A stretch of DNA of 64,000 bases from Gammaproteobacteria bacterium (GTDB lineage: Bacteria; Pseudomonadota; Gammaproteobacteria; Xanthomonadales; Wenzhouxiangellaceae), in assembly GCA_021772975.1 (NCBI GenBank), contig JAJFKY010000021.1:1-64000 (forward strand), written 5' to 3'. Shown here one piece after another: positions 9,080 through 20,437 of this stretch; position 1 is the stretch's first letter; each line of letters begins with the position of its first letter. The translations under genes were made by a program, and so were the position numbers. The notes beneath the pieces are model-generated. The model was not told the origin of the DNA and did no database searches. It saw nothing but the letters and a program-made list of their open reading frames with translations.

Positions 9080-10152
9080 TTCAACCACCCTGTCAGCTTG
9101 CTCACGGCCCGCTGCTGAATGCCCTGGGTAGACTTCAACCACCCCCGCAGCCGGCCCGGCCTGATCACTTCCAGCGCCTGCCCTGCCAGTGTGGTTAGGG
9201 TGATCCGCAACACCGGCCGGTGGGCAAACAGCAGCCCCAGCAGGCCTTCCAGTTCGCTCAGATTGTGCGCCAGAGAATGCTGGCGTTGGATACGATATTC
9301 GATCAGCAGCTGTGCCGGGCAGGTTGTTTCAGCCAGCAGGGTACGGCAATGCCCGCTTAATGCCGAGGCCTGCGTAAAACACTGCGCCGTGATGTTCAGC
9401 CAGCGGCTCCAGCCGGCCAGTTCCGGGCGCATGGCCAGCACGCTATCGGGCAATTGCCGCGGCGGCGATGCCGGCAGACAACCCGCCCCCCAGAACCACA
9501 GCGAATTTAACGCCGGTAGTCCATCGGCCTGGCGCTCGGCATTCACCGGGTGCTGGTGCAACTGCATCTGTGTTTCTGCTTGCAGACGATGCCACACAGC
9601 GCTCTCTGCTGACCATGCCGAAGGCCGCAATACCTCTTCCAGCCGATTACCCAGCGCCATTTCCGGTGGCGGGAAAGCCCCCGGCAGACTCTGACCCGAT
9701 GAGACATACCAGCGCTCATGTGCGTTTTCAGTTCGGCATAACGCATTAGCCACAGTCCATTCAGGTGCTGATTGCTGACTGTCGCCGGCGGACAGTTGCA
9801 GACCTTCACTGCTGAATAACGGTTGCAGATCAGTCAATAATTGCCTGGCCTGCGACCCACTTAAGCCATGCTGCTCAATCGCCAGCAAATGCACCCGACT
9901 GATATCCGGGTGCATCACCACCGGGTCAGCCCGTAACCAATACCGACCGGCCGCATCTCCGACATCGTATTCACGCGCAAAAGCAGCCAGTGAGGCGTGC
10001 TGATCAAAGCGGGGTTGCCAGGCCGGCCAGTCCGTCTGGCGTCCGGCCGCCAGGCTGGCGGACAGCTGTGGCGCGTATTGCCGGAGGAAGTCAGTCTGGC
10101 GGGCAAGCTCGTCCAGCTCGGGCAGCCAGACAACCACATGTGTCGCGCTCAC
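9076..10152 (-). CDS. COG4255-type phosphoglycerate-mutase-like protein
   Basis: A 358-residue cytoplasmic protein with segments such as YWLRADPVVMHPD and LNSLWFWGAG, which I recognise from the COG4255 family found next to recJ in Xanthomonadales-like genomes. That family is distantly related to cofactor-independent phosphoglycerate mutases. The usual metal-binding set of that enzyme class is not obvious, so activity is unproven. The gene overlaps recJ by four bases and follows greA, suggesting a greA-COG4255-recJ transcription unit. Confidence 0.6.
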   Translation of the reverse strand: MSATHVVVWLPELDELARQTDFLRQYAPQLSASLAAGRQTDWPAWQPRFDQHASLAAFAREYDVGDAAGRYWLRADPVVMHPDISRVHLLAIEQHGLSGSQARQLLTDLQPLFSSEGLQLSAGDSQQSAPEWTVANALCRTENAHERWYVSSGQSLPGAFPPPEMALGNRLEEVLRPSAWSAESAVWHRLQAETQMQLHQHPVNAERQADGLPALNSLWFWGAGCLPASPPRQLPDSVLAMRPELAGWSRWLNITAQCFTQASALSGHCRTLLAETTCPAQLLIEYRIQRQHSLAHNLSELEGLLGLLFAHRPVLRITLTTLAGQALEVIRPGRLRGWLKSTQGIQQRAVSKLTGWLK

Positions 10153-10172
10153 TGAGCCGGTCAGCGCTTGCG

Positions 10173-10655
10173 CTAACTGGAATAGTCGACCGAAATGATC
10201 TCGTAGGCGCGCTCACCACCCGGTGCATGCACCTCCACCTCATCACCCACTGATTTGCCGATCAAAGCACGCGCCACCGGTGAAAGCACCGAAATCAGAC
10301 CCAGCTTGATATCAGACTCCAGATCACCGACGATCTGATATTGCACCTCATCACCGCTGTCGATATCGGCCAGCACGACTTTCGCCCCAAACACAATTTT
10401 GTCACCAACATTTAATTTGCTGATATCAATGATCTGAGCGTTGCTGATACCGCCTTCCAGCTGTTTGATACGACCTTCGGTAAAGCTTTGCTGCTCGCGC
10501 GCGGCATGATATTCGGCATTTTCCTTTAAATCTCCATGCGCACGGGCATCAGCGATTGCCTGGATGATTTGCGGGCGCACAACTTTTTTCAGGTGCTGCA
10601 ATTCCTCGCGCAGTCGCTGTGCGCCGGTTTGAGTCAGTGGTGGTCGATTGTCCAT
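10173..10655 (-). CDS. greA: transcription elongation factor GreA
   Basis: Rescues backtracked RNA polymerase by stimulating transcript cleavage. The N-terminal coiled coil holds the acidic tip ([12 protein letters not shown]), and the C-terminal FKBP-like domain contains [16 protein letters not shown]. The start at 10655 gives 160 residues, close to E. coli GreA (158); the longer frame reaches into carB and is rejected. Only one base separates its start from the carB stop, so the two are probably co-transcribed. Confidence 0.96.
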   Translation of the reverse strand: MDNRPPLTQTGAQRLREELQHLKKVVRPQIIQAIADARAHGDLKENAEYHAAREQQSFTEGRIKQLEGGISNAQIIDISKLNVGDKIVFGAKVVLADIDSGDEVQYQIVGDLESDIKLGLISVLSPVARALIGKSVGDEVEVHAPGGERAYEIISVDYSS

Positions 10656-10656
10656 C

Positions 10657-13600
10657 TCAGTTCCTGTGCTGGGTGCTAGACTGGATCGAGCCATGCAGGC
10701 TTTGCAGACAACGCACCGTTTCTGTTTGTTGATAATCCATTGCCGTCAGCGTGGCGCGGGCGCCCGCCAGGGTGGTGGAGTAGTTAATCTGATGTTGCAG
10801 CGCCTCACGCCGAATTGAATACGAATCAGCGATCGCCTGGCGGCCTTCAGTGGTATTGACAATAAAATGAATGTCGCCGTTTTTGATCATGTCCACGATA
10901 TGTGGCCGGCCTTCAATAACTTTATTGATCAGGCGGCAGGCCAGACCCTGGCTTTGCAAAAATTCATGGGTGCCATTAGTAGCCACCAGTTGGAAGCCTC
11001 GCTCGATGAGTTCATGTGCAATCTGCTGCAGGCCTGCTTTGTCGGCATCGCGGACACTTAAAAATGCCCAGCCGGGCGTCGGCAGACTGACATTGGCGCC
11101 GGCATGCGCGCGGTAACTGGCTTCACCGAAGGTCTCTCCGACCCCCATCACTTCACCGGTCGAGCGCATTTCCGGACCCAGTATAGGGTCCACACCGGCG
11201 AACTTGAGAAACGGAAACACCGGTTCCTTGATGGAATAATAATGCGGTACCGTTTCGCTTTCCGCACCCTGCTCCGCCAGACTGTGTCCAGCCATGCACA
11301 ACGCGGCAATTTTGGCCAGCGGCACGCCGGCGGCCTTGGATACGAACGGCACGGTGCGCGCCGCGCGCGGATTGACTTCCAGCACGAAAATTTCATCGCG
11401 CCGCACCGCAAACTGGACGTTCATCAGGCCCACCACATTCAGCGCCTTGCCCAACAGCACCACTTGTTCACGCAGCCGTTGCTGAACCTGTTCGGATAAC
11501 GAAAACGGTGGCAGACAACAGGATGAATCGCCGGAATGAACCCCGGCCTGTTCAATATGTTCCATCAGGCCACCAATAATGATCTGCTCGCCATCACCGA
11601 CCGCATCCACATCCACTTCAATGGCATGATCCAGAAAACGATCCAATAACACCGGCGCGTCGTTGGAAACTTCCACTGCGGTACGCATATAACGTTGCAG
11701 CTCGCTGACGCTGTGCACAATATCCATGGCCCGGCCACCGAGCACATAAGAGGGTCGTACCACCAGCGGAAAACCGATCTCAGCAGCCATCGCCACCGCT
11801 TCTGCCTCGGTGCGGGCGGTCCGGTTAGGCGGCTGCTGCAGCCCGATTTTTTCCAGCATCTGCTGAAAACGTTCCCGGTCTTCGGCCAGGTCGATATTGT
11901 CCGGACTGGTGCCGATAATCGGCACGCCGGCGGCTTCCAGATCACGTGCCAGCTTAAGCGGCGTCTGCCCGCCAAACTGCACAATCACGCCTTCCGGCTT
12001 TTCCAGCGCCACGATGTTAAGCACATTTTCCAGCGTCAAAGGCTCGAAATACAGCCGATCAGAAGTATCGTAATCGGTGGATACGGTTTCCGGATTGCAA
12101 TTGACCATGATGGTCTCGAAACCAGCTTCACGCAGCGCCAGCGCGGCATGCACGCAACAATAATCAAACTCGATACCCTGCCCGATACGGTTTGGCCCGC
12201 CGCCCAGAATCATGATCTTGCGTCGCTCTGTAGGTTCAGCCTCGCATTCGTCCTCATAGGTGGAATACATATAGGCGGTGTCAGTCGGAAATTCCGCCGC
12301 GCAGGTATCAACCCGCTTGAACACCGGCGTAATTCCCTGCTGCAGGCGTGTCTCGCGTACCTGCTGCTCGGTCATATCCAGCAGATCCGCCAGGCGTGAA
12401 TCGGCGAAACCGTCGCGCTTTAACTGCCGCCAGGGCACCGCTGACAGCGATTCAATATGCCCTACCATCAGACTGTTCTCCTGCTCGACCAATTCCTTGA
12501 TCTGATACAGGAACCAGGGGTCAATACCGGTCAGCTGCTGTATTTCGTCCAATTCCAGCTCCCGCCGAAAAGCCTCGGCGACATACAGCAGACGGTTATT
12601 ACTGGCTTCTTTCAATTCCAGCCGCAGCTTGGCCAGGCCTTCCTCACCATTGATCGGGATCGGGTTCAGGCCGTCCAGGTCCGTTTCCAGACTGCGCAGC
12701 GCTTTTTGCAGTGATTCCTTAAAGGTCCGCCCGATCGCCATGGCCTCGCCCACTGATTTCATCTGGGTGGTCAGACGGGAGTTGGCAGCCGGGAATTTTT
12801 CAAACGCAAAGCGCGGAATTTTGGTCACCACATAGTCCAGCGCCGGTTCAAACGAACTGGGCGTCAGGCCGGCGGTGATATCGTTGCGCAATTCATCCAG
12901 GGTGTAACCCACTGCCAGTTTGGCGGCGACCTTGGCAATCGGAAAGCCAGTGGCCTTGGAAGCCAGTGCGGAAGAGCGCGACACCCGCGGGTTCATTTCG
13001 ATCACCACCATCCGGCCATTGGACGGGTCAATTCCAAACTGAACATTGGAACCGCCGGTATCCACGCCGATCTTGCGCAACACCGCAATACTGGCGTCGC
13101 GCATCCGCTGATATTCCTTATCCGTCAGAGTCTGGGCCGGGGCCACGGTGATCGAATCGCCGGTATGGATGCCCATGGCATCGACGTTTTCAATCGCACA
13201 GACAATAATGCAGTTATCGTGGTGGTCACGCACCACTTCCATTTCAAATTCTTTCCAGCCCAGCACCGATTCTTCCATCAGGATCTGGGTGATCGGCGAC
13301 AGCTTCAGACCGTTGGCCACGATCTCATCAAATTCTTCGCGGTTATAAGCAATACCCCCACCACTACCGCCCAGAGTATAAGCAGGCCGGATAATCGTCG
13401 GATAACCAATGTCATCCAGCTTTTGCTGAGCCTCTTCCAGGCTTTCTGCAATGTGAGAGAAGGGCACATCCAGGCCGATATCACGCATCGCATCCTTAAA
13501 CAGGGAGCGGTCTTCAGCCATCGCGATGGCATCCGGCGAAGCACCGATCAATTCCACCCCATATTCTTCCAGTACACCGTTATTGACCAGATCCAGCGCA

Positions 13601-13893
13601 CAGTTCAATCCGGTTTGTCCACCCATGGTCGGCAATAAGGCATCCGGCCGCTCCTGCTCGATCACCTTGGCCACGGTCTGCCAGCGAACTGGTTCGATAT
13701 ATACCGCGTCGGCCATGTCCGGATCAGTCATAATGGTGGCCGGGTTGGAGTTAACCAGAATTACCCGATAGCCTTCTTCGCGCAGCGCCTTGCAGGCCTG
13801 AGCCCCGGAATAATCAAACTCACAGGCCTGGCCAATCACGATCGGACCCGCGCCGATGATCAATATACTGTGGATATCATTACGCTTGGGCAT
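10657..13893 (-). CDS. carB: carbamoyl-phosphate synthase large subunit
   Basis: Makes carbamoyl phosphate for pyrimidine and arginine synthesis, using ammonia from CarA. It has 1078 residues (E. coli 1073). Two homologous ATP-grasp halves are visible: the first starts [17 protein letters not shown], the second with [15 protein letters not shown]. Each half carries an [22 protein letters not shown] motif (the second is [16 protein letters not shown]). A C-terminal MGS-like allosteric domain includes ATNGTHEFL. Only two bases separate it from carA upstream, as in a standard carAB operon. Confidence 0.98.
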   Translation of the reverse strand: MPKRNDIHSILIIGAGPIVIGQACEFDYSGAQACKALREEGYRVILVNSNPATIMTDPDMADAVYIEPVRWQTVAKVIEQERPDALLPTMGGQTGLNCALDLVNNGVLEEYGVELIGASPDAIAMAEDRSLFKDAMRDIGLDVPFSHIAESLEEAQQKLDDIGYPTIIRPAYTLGGSGGGIAYNREEFDEIVANGLKLSPITQILMEESVLGWKEFEMEVVRDHHDNCIIVCAIENVDAMGIHTGDSITVAPAQTLTDKEYQRMRDASIAVLRKIGVDTGGSNVQFGIDPSNGRMVVIEMNPRVSRSSALASKATGFPIAKVAAKLAVGYTLDELRNDITAGLTPSSFEPALDYVVTKIPRFAFEKFPAANSRLTTQMKSVGEAMAIGRTFKESLQKALRSLETDLDGLNPIPINGEEGLAKLRLELKEASNNRLLYVAEAFRRELELDEIQQLTGIDPWFLYQIKELVEQENSLMVGHIESLSAVPWRQLKRDGFADSRLADLLDMTEQQVRETRLQQGITPVFKRVDTCAAEFPTDTAYMYSTYEDECEAEPTERRKIMILGGGPNRIGQGIEFDYCCVHAALALREAGFETIMVNCNPETVSTDYDTSDRLYFEPLTLENVLNIVALEKPEGVIVQFGGQTPLKLARDLEAAGVPIIGTSPDNIDLAEDRERFQQMLEKIGLQQPPNRTARTEAEAVAMAAEIGFPLVVRPSYVLGGRAMDIVHSVSELQRYMRTAVEVSNDAPVLLDRFLDHAIEVDVDAVGDGEQIIIGGLMEHIEQAGVHSGDSSCCLPPFSLSEQVQQRLREQVVLLGKALNVVGLMNVQFAVRRDEIFVLEVNPRAARTVPFVSKAAGVPLAKIAALCMAGHSLAEQGAESETVPHYYSIKEPVFPFLKFAGVDPILGPEMRSTGEVMGVGETFGEASYRAHAGANVSLPTPGWAFLSVRDADKAGLQQIAHELIERGFQLVATNGTHEFLQSQGLACRLINKVIEGRPHIVDMIKNGDIHFIVNTTEGRQAIADSYSIRREALQHQINYSTTLAGARATLTAMDYQQTETVRCLQSLHGSIQSSTQHRN

Positions 13894-13895
13894 GC

Positions 13896-15050
13896 TTAAT
13901 GCTCCTGCTGGCGATGACTGTGCATCAGTTCGGCAAACTGACGGAACAACGGCGCAATATCGTGTGGGCCCGGACTGGCTTCCGGATGCCCCTGAAAACT
14001 GAAAGCCGGCAACTGGCTGTGCGCGATGCCTTGCAGACTGCCGTCAAACAATGAGCGATAGGTCGGTTTAAGCGTATCCGGCAGACTGTCTTCAGCCACC
14101 GCAAAGCCATGGTTCTGACTGGTAATCATCACCTTGCCGGTCGCCAGTTCCTGCACCGGATGATTGGCGCCGTGATGGCCGAACTTCATTTTGACTGTGC
14201 TGGCACCGCAGGCCAGTGCCAGCAACTGATGCCCCAGACAGATACCAAACATGGGAATGCCACTCCGCAGCAACTCACGAATGCTGTCGATGGCATAGCC
14301 ACAGGGTTCCGGATCACCCGGACCGTTGGATAAAAATATACCATCCGGGGAACGCGCGATTACTTCGGACGCCGGTGTGGTGGCGGGCACCACATCCACA
14401 TTACAACCGTGATCCACCAGCATCCGCAGGATGTTGTATTTCACCCCGAAATCGTAGGCAATCACGTGATAGCGGTAGTCCGCGTGGTGCCCGGCATGCC
14501 GATGGACCCAGTCCAGACTCGCTTCACGCCAGTGATAAGGCTCGTGGCAGGTGACCTGCCGGACCAGATCCAGCCCCTGCATGGACGGACACTCACGCGC
14601 GGCGCTCAGCGCCTGTTGCTCATCGGCGGGCTGACCGCTGTCACCGGTGGCCACAATACAGCCGCCCATCGCCCCCTGCTCACGCAGCTTTCGGGTCAGT
14701 GCACGGGTATCGATATCCGCAATCCCAACCACGTTTTCGTCGCGCAGAAACTGTGGCAGGCTGTAACGGCCGCGCCAGTTGCTCCACTGCGCGGGGCAAT
14801 CGCGCACGATCAAACCGGAGGCCATTATGCGGCTGGATTCCATGTCTTCGTCGGTGACACCAGTATTACCGACATGCGTAGTGGTCATGGTCACCAGCTG
14901 CCCGCTGTAGGAAGGGTCCGAAATGATTTCCTGGTAGCCGGTCATGGCCGTGTTGAACACCACTTCACCGGCCGCGGCCCCCGCTACGCCAATCGAGCGC
15001 CCCCGGTAAAGCGTGCCGTCCGCCAATGCCAAAATTGCTGTTGCTGTCAT
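13896..15050 (-). CDS. carA: carbamoyl-phosphate synthase small subunit
   Basis: The glutamine amidotransferase subunit that supplies ammonia to CarB. It has 384 residues. The N-terminal CPSase_sm domain is followed by a class I amidotransferase domain: [12 protein letters not shown] holds the nucleophilic Cys, and [13 protein letters not shown] holds the catalytic His and Glu. It is the first gene of the carA-carB-greA run and follows dapB on the same strand after about 190 bases. Confidence 0.98.
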   Translation of the reverse strand: MTATAILALADGTLYRGRSIGVAGAAAGEVVFNTAMTGYQEIISDPSYSGQLVTMTTTHVGNTGVTDEDMESSRIMASGLIVRDCPAQWSNWRGRYSLPQFLRDENVVGIADIDTRALTRKLREQGAMGGCIVATGDSGQPADEQQALSAARECPSMQGLDLVRQVTCHEPYHWREASLDWVHRHAGHHADYRYHVIAYDFGVKYNILRMLVDHGCNVDVVPATTPASEVIARSPDGIFLSNGPGDPEPCGYAIDSIRELLRSGIPMFGICLGHQLLALACGASTVKMKFGHHGANHPVQELATGKVMITSQNHGFAVAEDSLPDTLKPTYRSLFDGSLQGIAHSQLPAFSFQGHPEASPGPHDIAPLFRQFAELMHSHRQQEH

Positions 15051-15165
15051 GCTTTGTATCTGCTTTTATGGTTCATTCAGGTCAGCCGAAATTGCAGCCG
15101 GCGTTTCTGCAGGCTGAAAATATTGGCTGGCCAAGCCTGGATTGTACTGAGGTAAAAGAGTTCTT

Positions 15166-15189
15166 ACCAGCCCATTCAGGCTGGTTTTT
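15166..15189 (+). terminator. hairpin with T-tract between dapB and carA
   Basis: ACCAGCC and GGCTGGT form a seven-base stem followed by TTTTT on the plus strand. No plus-strand gene is upstream, so its role is unclear: it could limit antisense transcription, or be part of the carA leader region read on the other strand. Confidence 0.35.
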
Positions 15190-15242
15190 CATGCTGCTGC
15201 TGGAAACCGCCAGCAGACCGCGCGATTATTGCCGAAACGGCG

Positions 15243-15947
15243 TTATGCTTGGTCCAGGCTATCCGCGAAAACATACCAGCCCGGCGCCTGCTCAGCCAGC
15301 CAGCAGGCCGCATGGACAGCGCCGCGGGCAAAAATCCGCCGGTCAGTCGCGCGATGCGTCAACTCCAGGCGCTCACCGGGCATTCCGAACAGCACCGCAT
15401 GCTCGCCGACGATATCCCCGGCCCGCACTGAACTGAAACCAATCTCGCCTTGCTCCCGCGCATCCCCGGGGCCGTTTCGGTTGAACCGGGCAACTGCTTC
15501 GAACTCCTGTCCTTGCGCAGCGGCAATCCGGCGCCCCAGTTCCAGCGCGCTGCCGGAAGGCGCGTCTTTTTTATGCTGATGATGTGTTTCCAGGATTTCA
15601 CAGTCCGCCTGCCCGCTTAGCAATCCGGCGGCCTGCTCAGCCAGCCGATACAGCAGGTTCATACCAATGCTCATATTGGCGGACCACAATACCGGAATGA
15701 TCCGGGCCGCGTCGCGCATGGCCTGCAGATGTTCGGCCTGCAGACCGGTGGTGCCGCAGACCAGCGGCTTGCCGGCTTCGATGGCCTGCGGCAGAATTCC
15801 GGCCAGACCCGACGGGCTGGAAAAATCAACGATCACGCCAGCCTGGTTGATATCCACAGACACCGCCAGAGCGTGTTCCGCGCAAACCTCGGCCAGCGCC
15901 TGTCCCATGCGGCCGCTTTGGCCATGGATGTAAATTGACAGATTCAT
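15243..15947 (-). CDS. dapB: 4-hydroxy-tetrahydrodipicolinate reductase
   Basis: Catalyses the NAD(P)H-dependent step that makes tetrahydrodipicolinate in lysine and diaminopimelate synthesis. Visible motifs are the N-terminal dinucleotide-binding GQSGRMG, CGTTGLQ, and ETHHQHKKDAPSGSAL, which holds the catalytic His and Lys. The start at 15947 (MNLSIYIHG) gives 234 residues. That is shorter than E. coli DapB (273) but matches the short Xanthomonas-type enzyme. It lies between dnaJ and carA on the same strand. Confidence 0.95.
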   Translation of the reverse strand: MNLSIYIHGQSGRMGQALAEVCAEHALAVSVDINQAGVIVDFSSPSGLAGILPQAIEAGKPLVCGTTGLQAEHLQAMRDAARIIPVLWSANMSIGMNLLYRLAEQAAGLLSGQADCEILETHHQHKKDAPSGSALELGRRIAAAQGQEFEAVARFNRNGPGDAREQGEIGFSSVRAGDIVGEHAVLFGMPGERLELTHRATDRRIFARGAVHAACWLAEQAPGWYVFADSLDQA

Positions 15948-16051
15948 GTGTGTTGATTTGTTTTGCACAGTTTAATGGATAACACTCCGCGGCCGAGGCT
16001 CGTCCCGCTTGACCATACCCTCAATCCAACCATTGCAGGAACCCATTTGAT

Positions 16052-16120
16052 TGTAGGAGCCCGCTGGCGGGCGAGATAGTATCCGAGTTGTGAGCAGTCG
16101 CCCGCAAGCGGGCTCTTACA
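16052..16120. repeat. REP-like inverted repeat between dnaJ and dapB
   Basis: TGTAGGAGCCCGCTGGCGGGCGA pairs with TCGCCCGCAAGCGGGCTCTTACA across a 23-base spacer. It belongs to the same family as the repeats near 5035 and 7282. The two arms differ at the tip (CTGG against CAAG), so this copy mixes two subtypes. Confidence 0.85.
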
Positions 16121-16214
16121 GGATAAATTAACGCCGATCAAAAGCTTTATGGCGTGTTGGGTAAGCGCGCTATCCCCGCCGATATACCCGCCAGTACGAA
16201 TGACCGGCAAAAAT

Positions 16215-17339
16215 CTAACTGGTGACCCGCTCAAAAAAATCCCGCACATTGTCCATCCAGGAACGGCTGCGCGGATTGTGATCGGTGGTACCGCTGTCAA
16301 AGGTGTCCTGGAATTGGCGTAAAAGTTCTTTTTGCTCGCCGTTCAGACGCACAGGGGTTTCGAGATGCACCCGGCACAACAGGTCACCGGTGCTGTTACT
16401 GCGTACCGAGCTGACACCCTTGCCACGTAGCTTGAACTGCTTGCCGGACTGGGTTTCGGAAGGGATTTTCAGCATCACACTGCCTTCCAGAGTCGGTACT
16501 TTGATCTCACCACCCAGCGCAGCGGTGGTGAAAGGAATGGGGATTTCGCAATGCAGATTATCACCATCACGTTCAAACAAGGCATGCGGCAATACGCGAA
16601 TCTCAACGTACAAATCACCGGTGGCGCCACCCCGGGCACCTGCTTCACCCTTGCCTGCCAGGCGGATGCGGTCACCGCTATCCACCCCCGGTGGAATCTT
16701 GACCGACAGTGTGCGGGTTTCCTGTACCCGGCCCTGACCATTACAGGTTTTACACGGGTCGGCTACGCTCTGGCCCGCGCCGCGGCAACGGGGGCAGGTT
16801 TGTTGCACGGAAAAGATCCCCTGTTGCATACGCACCTGGCCGGCTCCGCCGCAGGTGCCGCAGGTTTCCAGGCGGCCACTGGCCGAACCGGAACCGTTAC
16901 AGGTATCACAGGCGGATAACGACGGCACCCGCACTTCTTTCTCCACGCCGTAAACCGCTTCTTTCAAATCCAGCTCAATTGCCATGCGCAGATCAGAGCC
17001 ACGGTTGCGCGCCTGACCGCCACGGCCACGTGCACCACCGAAAATATCTCCGAAAATATCCCCAAAGATATCCCCAAAGTCGCCGCCGAAACCCTGTGGG
17101 CCACCGGCCCCGCCGCCGCGCACCGCCTCGGCACCATACTGATCATAGAGGCCACGCTTTTTAGGGTCTTTAAGGACTTCGTAGGCTTCTTTGGCTTCCT
17201 TGAACTTATCCTGTGCTTCAGCATCATCCGGGTTGCGGTCGGGATGATGTTTCATGGCCAGCCGCCGATAAGCTTTTTTCAAATCATCAGCGCTGGCGTC
17301 TTTGGATACGCCCAGAATGTCGTAAAAATCTCGAGCCAT
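16215..17339 (-). CDS. dnaJ: chaperone DnaJ
   Basis: A J-domain co-chaperone that stimulates DnaK ATPase and delivers substrates. The J-domain carries HPD in [12 protein letters not shown] Gly/Phe-rich linker ([19 protein letters not shown]) follows, then four CxxCxGxG zinc motifs ([32 protein letters not shown]) and the C-terminal substrate domains. The start at 17339 ([10 protein letters not shown]) gives 374 residues, the usual size. It lies downstream of dnaK, with a terminator and a palindromic repeat between them, so it is probably transcribed partly on its own. Confidence 0.97.
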   Translation of the reverse strand: MARDFYDILGVSKDASADDLKKAYRRLAMKHHPDRNPDDAEAQDKFKEAKEAYEVLKDPKKRGLYDQYGAEAVRGGGAGGPQGFGGDFGDIFGDIFGDIFGGARGRGGQARNRGSDLRMAIELDLKEAVYGVEKEVRVPSLSACDTCNGSGSASGRLETCGTCGGAGQVRMQQGIFSVQQTCPRCRGAGQSVADPCKTCNGQGRVQETRTLSVKIPPGVDSGDRIRLAGKGEAGARGGATGDLYVEIRVLPHALFERDGDNLHCEIPIPFTTAALGGEIKVPTLEGSVMLKIPSETQSGKQFKLRGKGVSSVRSNSTGDLLCRVHLETPVRLNGEQKELLRQFQDTFDSGTTDHNPRSRSWMDNVRDFFERVTS

Positions 17340-17408
17340 GGAAATGTCAGAGTTGCTTGGTGATTGCAACGGAATTGGGGTCCGGCGCGTGTTATATCAA
17401 CCTTTACC

Positions 17409-17494
17409 GTAGGAGCGGCCCCGGCCGCGACCGGCATTAATGGAATGGTCTCGGCTGGTATTGTTCAGATGGTCGCGGCCGGGGCCGCTCCTAC
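17409..17494. repeat. GC-rich inverted repeat (GGCCCCGGCCGCGACC type)
   Basis: GTAGGAGCGGCCCCGGCCGCGACC has its reverse complement 38 bases further on. The outer GTAGGAGC matches the other palindromic repeats in this window, but the inner core is different (CCCCGGCC instead of CCGCTTGCGG), so it is a second subtype. Confidence 0.8.
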
Positions 17495-17542
17495 GGGGAA
17501 ATAAACCTTGTTCGCTGTGGGTATTGTGTAACCCGCGCCCAC

Positions 17543-17569
17543 AAAAAAGCCCGGCGTTGCCGGGCTTTT
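17543..17569 (-). terminator. dnaK terminator
   Basis: On the minus strand AAGCCCGG and CCGGGCTT form an eight-base stem with a five-base loop, followed by TTTT and more. It lies just past the dnaK stop codon and separates dnaK from dnaJ. Confidence 0.85.
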
Positions 17570-17589
17570 CTGATTCCAGTACTTATCGT

Positions 17590-19521
17590 CTAAGAGGCTT
17601 TCTTATCATCGTCCACTTCGGTGAACTCCGCATCGACCACATCATCGCCGCTGCTTTCAGCCTGACCGGCATCCTGCGCAGCTTCGGCATCAGCTTCAGA
17701 CTGGCCGGCCTGCGAGGCTTGCTGGTACAGCGCGGTGCTGGCCTGCTGCAACTCGTTCATGGCGGTTTCGATCGCTTCCTTATCATCGCCTTTGATCGCT
17801 TCATCGACTTTGCTCAAGGCGGCGTCAACCTTGCCTTTGTCTTCGTCCGACAGGCCGTCACCGTGCTCCTTGAGCATGGTGCGAGTGGCGTGCGCCGCGC
17901 CATCGGCGGTATTGCGCGTGGTCACCAGCTCCTGAAAGCGTTTGTCTTCGTCGCGGTGCTCTTCAGCGTCACGCACCATCTTGTCAATTTCGTCATCCGA
18001 CAAGCCACTGCCCGCCTTGATCTCGACTTTCTGTTCCTTGCCGGTATCTTTGTCTTTGGCGGAGACATGCATAATGCCGTTGGCATCCATATCGAAAGTG
18101 ACTTCGACCTGCGGAACACCACGCGGCGCCGGACGGATGCCGGTCAGATCAAACCGCGCCAGTGATTTATTGGCCGACGCCTGGTCACGCTCGCCCTGCA
18201 ATACATGCACGGTCACCGCACCCTGATTGTCATCCGCGGTTGAGAAAGTCTGTGACGCCTTGGTTGGAATCGTGGTGTTCTTCTCGATCAGTTTGGTCAT
18301 CACGCCACCCAGCGTTTCGATACCCAGTGACAGCGGGGTAACATCCAGCAGCAGGACATCTTTAACATCACCGGCCAACACACCACCCTGAATAGCCGCG
18401 CCTACCGCCACAGCTTCATCCGGATTAACATCCTTGCGGGGTTCCTTACCGAAAAATTCGGTCACCGCTTCCTGTACCTTGGGCATGCGGGTCTGACCAC
18501 CGACCAGAATCACTTCGCTGATTTCATCCACTTTCAGGTCGGCATCATTCAAAGCTGTGCGGCACGGTACGATGCTGCGCTTGATCAATTCTTCCACCAG
18601 CGCTTCCAGTTTGGCACGCGTCACTTTGATGTTCAGATGCTTGGGTCCTGAACCATCAGCCGTGATATAGGGCAGATTCACTTCGGTCTGCTGGCTGGTC
18701 GATAATTCGATCTTGGCACGCTCAGCAGCCTCTTTCAGGCGCTGCAGCGCCAATGGATCATTGCGCAGATCCATGCCCTGATCTTTCTTGAATTCATCGA
18801 TCAGATAGTCCAGCAGGCGGTTATCAAAATCTTCACCGCCCAGGAAGGTATCGCCATTGGTGGCTAATACTTCAAACTGATGCTCGCCATCTACCTCGGC
18901 GATCTCAATGATGGAAATATCAAAGGTTCCGCCACCCAGGTCATACACCGCAATTTTACGGTCGCCGCCTTTTTTATCCAGGCCATAGGCCAGCGCCGCG
19001 GCGGTTGGTTCGTTGATAATCCGGCGCACCTTCAACCCGGCAATCTTACCGGCATCCTTGGTGGCCTGACGCTGCGAGTCATTAAAATAAGCCGGTACCG
19101 TAATAACCGCCTCGGTGACTTCCTCACCCAGATATTCTTCCGCGGTCTTTTTCATTTTCATCAACACGCGGGCGGAGACTTCCGGTGGCGCCATTTTCTT
19201 GCCATCGACTTCCACCCAGGCATCGCCATTATCGGCCTTGACGATCTTGAACGGCACCAGGTCTTTGTCTTTCTGCACAACCTGCTCGTCATATTTACGG
19301 CCGATCAGACGCTTAACCGCGTACAGCGTGTTATGCGGATTGGTCACCGCCTGGCGTTTGGCCGGCTGACCCACCAGTACTTCATCGTCTTTGCTGAAAG
19401 CAACAATTGACGGTGTGGTGCGATCACCTTCCGCGTTCTCAATGACTTTGGCATTCCCACCTTCCATCACTGCAACACAGGAATTGGTGGTGCCCAGATC
19501 AATACCAATAATCTTGCTCAT
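17590..19521 (-). CDS. dnaK: chaperone DnaK (Hsp70)
   Basis: An ATP-driven chaperone. The N-terminal nucleotide-binding domain starts [18 protein letters not shown] and includes [14 protein letters not shown] and [13 protein letters not shown]. The substrate-binding domain contains [18 protein letters not shown], and the alpha-helical lid ends in an acidic tail. The start at 19521 gives 643 residues, close to E. coli DnaK (638); the upstream extension of the frame is rejected. Its order grpE-dnaK-dnaJ is standard. Heat-shock control probably comes from the sigma-32-type promoter before grpE. Confidence 0.98.
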   Translation of the reverse strand: MSKIIGIDLGTTNSCVAVMEGGNAKVIENAEGDRTTPSIVAFSKDDEVLVGQPAKRQAVTNPHNTLYAVKRLIGRKYDEQVVQKDKDLVPFKIVKADNGDAWVEVDGKKMAPPEVSARVLMKMKKTAEEYLGEEVTEAVITVPAYFNDSQRQATKDAGKIAGLKVRRIINEPTAAALAYGLDKKGGDRKIAVYDLGGGTFDISIIEIAEVDGEHQFEVLATNGDTFLGGEDFDNRLLDYLIDEFKKDQGMDLRNDPLALQRLKEAAERAKIELSTSQQTEVNLPYITADGSGPKHLNIKVTRAKLEALVEELIKRSIVPCRTALNDADLKVDEISEVILVGGQTRMPKVQEAVTEFFGKEPRKDVNPDEAVAVGAAIQGGVLAGDVKDVLLLDVTPLSLGIETLGGVMTKLIEKNTTIPTKASQTFSTADDNQGAVTVHVLQGERDQASANKSLARFDLTGIRPAPRGVPQVEVTFDMDANGIMHVSAKDKDTGKEQKVEIKAGSGLSDDEIDKMVRDAEEHRDEDKRFQELVTTRNTADGAAHATRTMLKEHGDGLSDEDKGKVDAALSKVDEAIKGDDKEAIETAMNELQQASTALYQQASQAGQSEADAEAAQDAGQAESSGDDVVDAEFTEVDDDKKAS

Positions 19522-19685
19522 GTTTTGTTCTACTCCAAAATATTCGTGATCAGACAATCCGCGGCAGGGTAGCGGCGGTTGTCCGGTTAATGTTTAGTTT
19601 GTGGGGTTGTCGGGGCGTAAATTCAATTGCACCCGGTAATTCTTGCTGCATATTCAGACTTCAATTTCAAGCCTGTTGTCAGCAC

Positions 19686-20255
19686 TTAATCAGCTGCCTT
19701 GGCGACGATAACCATCGCCGGCCGCAACAACCGCTGATGCAGGCAATAGCCTTTCTGAACCACCTGCAGCACCGTGTTGGGTTGCTGTTGGTCCGAGGGT
19801 TGCATGGTGACCGCTTCGTGCAGTTCCGGATTGAACACCTCACCGTGTGGATCAACCACGCTTAAACCGTGATCGGCGAGCACCTTGTCCAGTTGCTTGA
19901 GGGTCATTTGCATGCCCTCGCGCAACGGAGTGAGTTGTTCCACCGCGGTTTCGGCATCACTGTTGCTGGCATCCAGACCACGCTCCAGGCTGTCGCGCAC
20001 GGTAATCAGATCACGCATGAAACTTTCCAGGGCAAACTGGCGCCGCTTATCAAATTCGCGCTCCAGACGTTTGCGCTGGTTATCGGCCTCGGCCTGGATT
20101 CGCAGCGACAGCTCTTTGTATTTGTTCAGTTCGCTCTGCTCGTTAACCGGTTCCGCGGCCGGCGCCTGATCTACCGGCTGCTGCTCGCCATCACTGGCAG
20201 CCGAAGGCTGAGAATCCTGGTTATCCTGCGGTTGGGTGTTGTCCTGATCTTTCAT
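19686..20255 (-). CDS. grpE: nucleotide exchange factor GrpE
   Basis: Releases ADP from DnaK. The 189-residue protein has a disordered Gln/Pro/Glu-rich N-terminus, a long coiled coil (about residues 40-110, with RIQAEADNQRKRLEREF) and the C-terminal beta domain containing VLQVVQKGYCLHQRLLRPAMV. It heads the grpE-dnaK run. In Xanthomonas hrcA precedes grpE; here recN lies directly upstream in the opposite direction. Confidence 0.95.
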   Translation of the reverse strand: MKDQDNTQPQDNQDSQPSAASDGEQQPVDQAPAAEPVNEQSELNKYKELSLRIQAEADNQRKRLEREFDKRRQFALESFMRDLITVRDSLERGLDASNSDAETAVEQLTPLREGMQMTLKQLDKVLADHGLSVVDPHGEVFNPELHEAVTMQPSDQQQPNTVLQVVQKGYCLHQRLLRPAMVIVAKAAD

Positions 20256-20297
20256 TGCTATTTGCTTGCCATATCAATCATTGTCGGATGGCGGCAG

Positions 20298-20327
20298 ATA
20301 TGGGGCTTGCCCGATACGCTTTCAAAG
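20298..20327 (-). promoter_or_regulatory. sigma-32-type heat-shock promoter of grpE-dnaK
   Basis: On the minus strand CTTTGAAA (20327-20320) and CCCCATAT (20305-20298) are separated by 14 bases. This closely matches the RpoH consensus (CTTGAAA, 13-15 bases, CCCCAT). It lies about 40 bases before the grpE start. Confidence 0.8.
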
Positions 20328-20437
20328 GCAGCGCGCGCAACAGTGTTGCCGCTTTACCGGCCAGCCGACTACACTGTGCGCATAATTGGCAATAACGCCC
20401 TGTTCATAACCCGACTACTATTACCAACTGCCCGGAT

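Noticed and set aside
15944..16300. 118-residue minus-strand frame between dapB and dnaJ
   Set aside because: It runs through the REP-like repeat and the dnaJ end in another frame.
20350..20437. LexA site before recN
   Set aside because: Only a half-site (CTGTTCAT) was seen; the CAG partner is absent.
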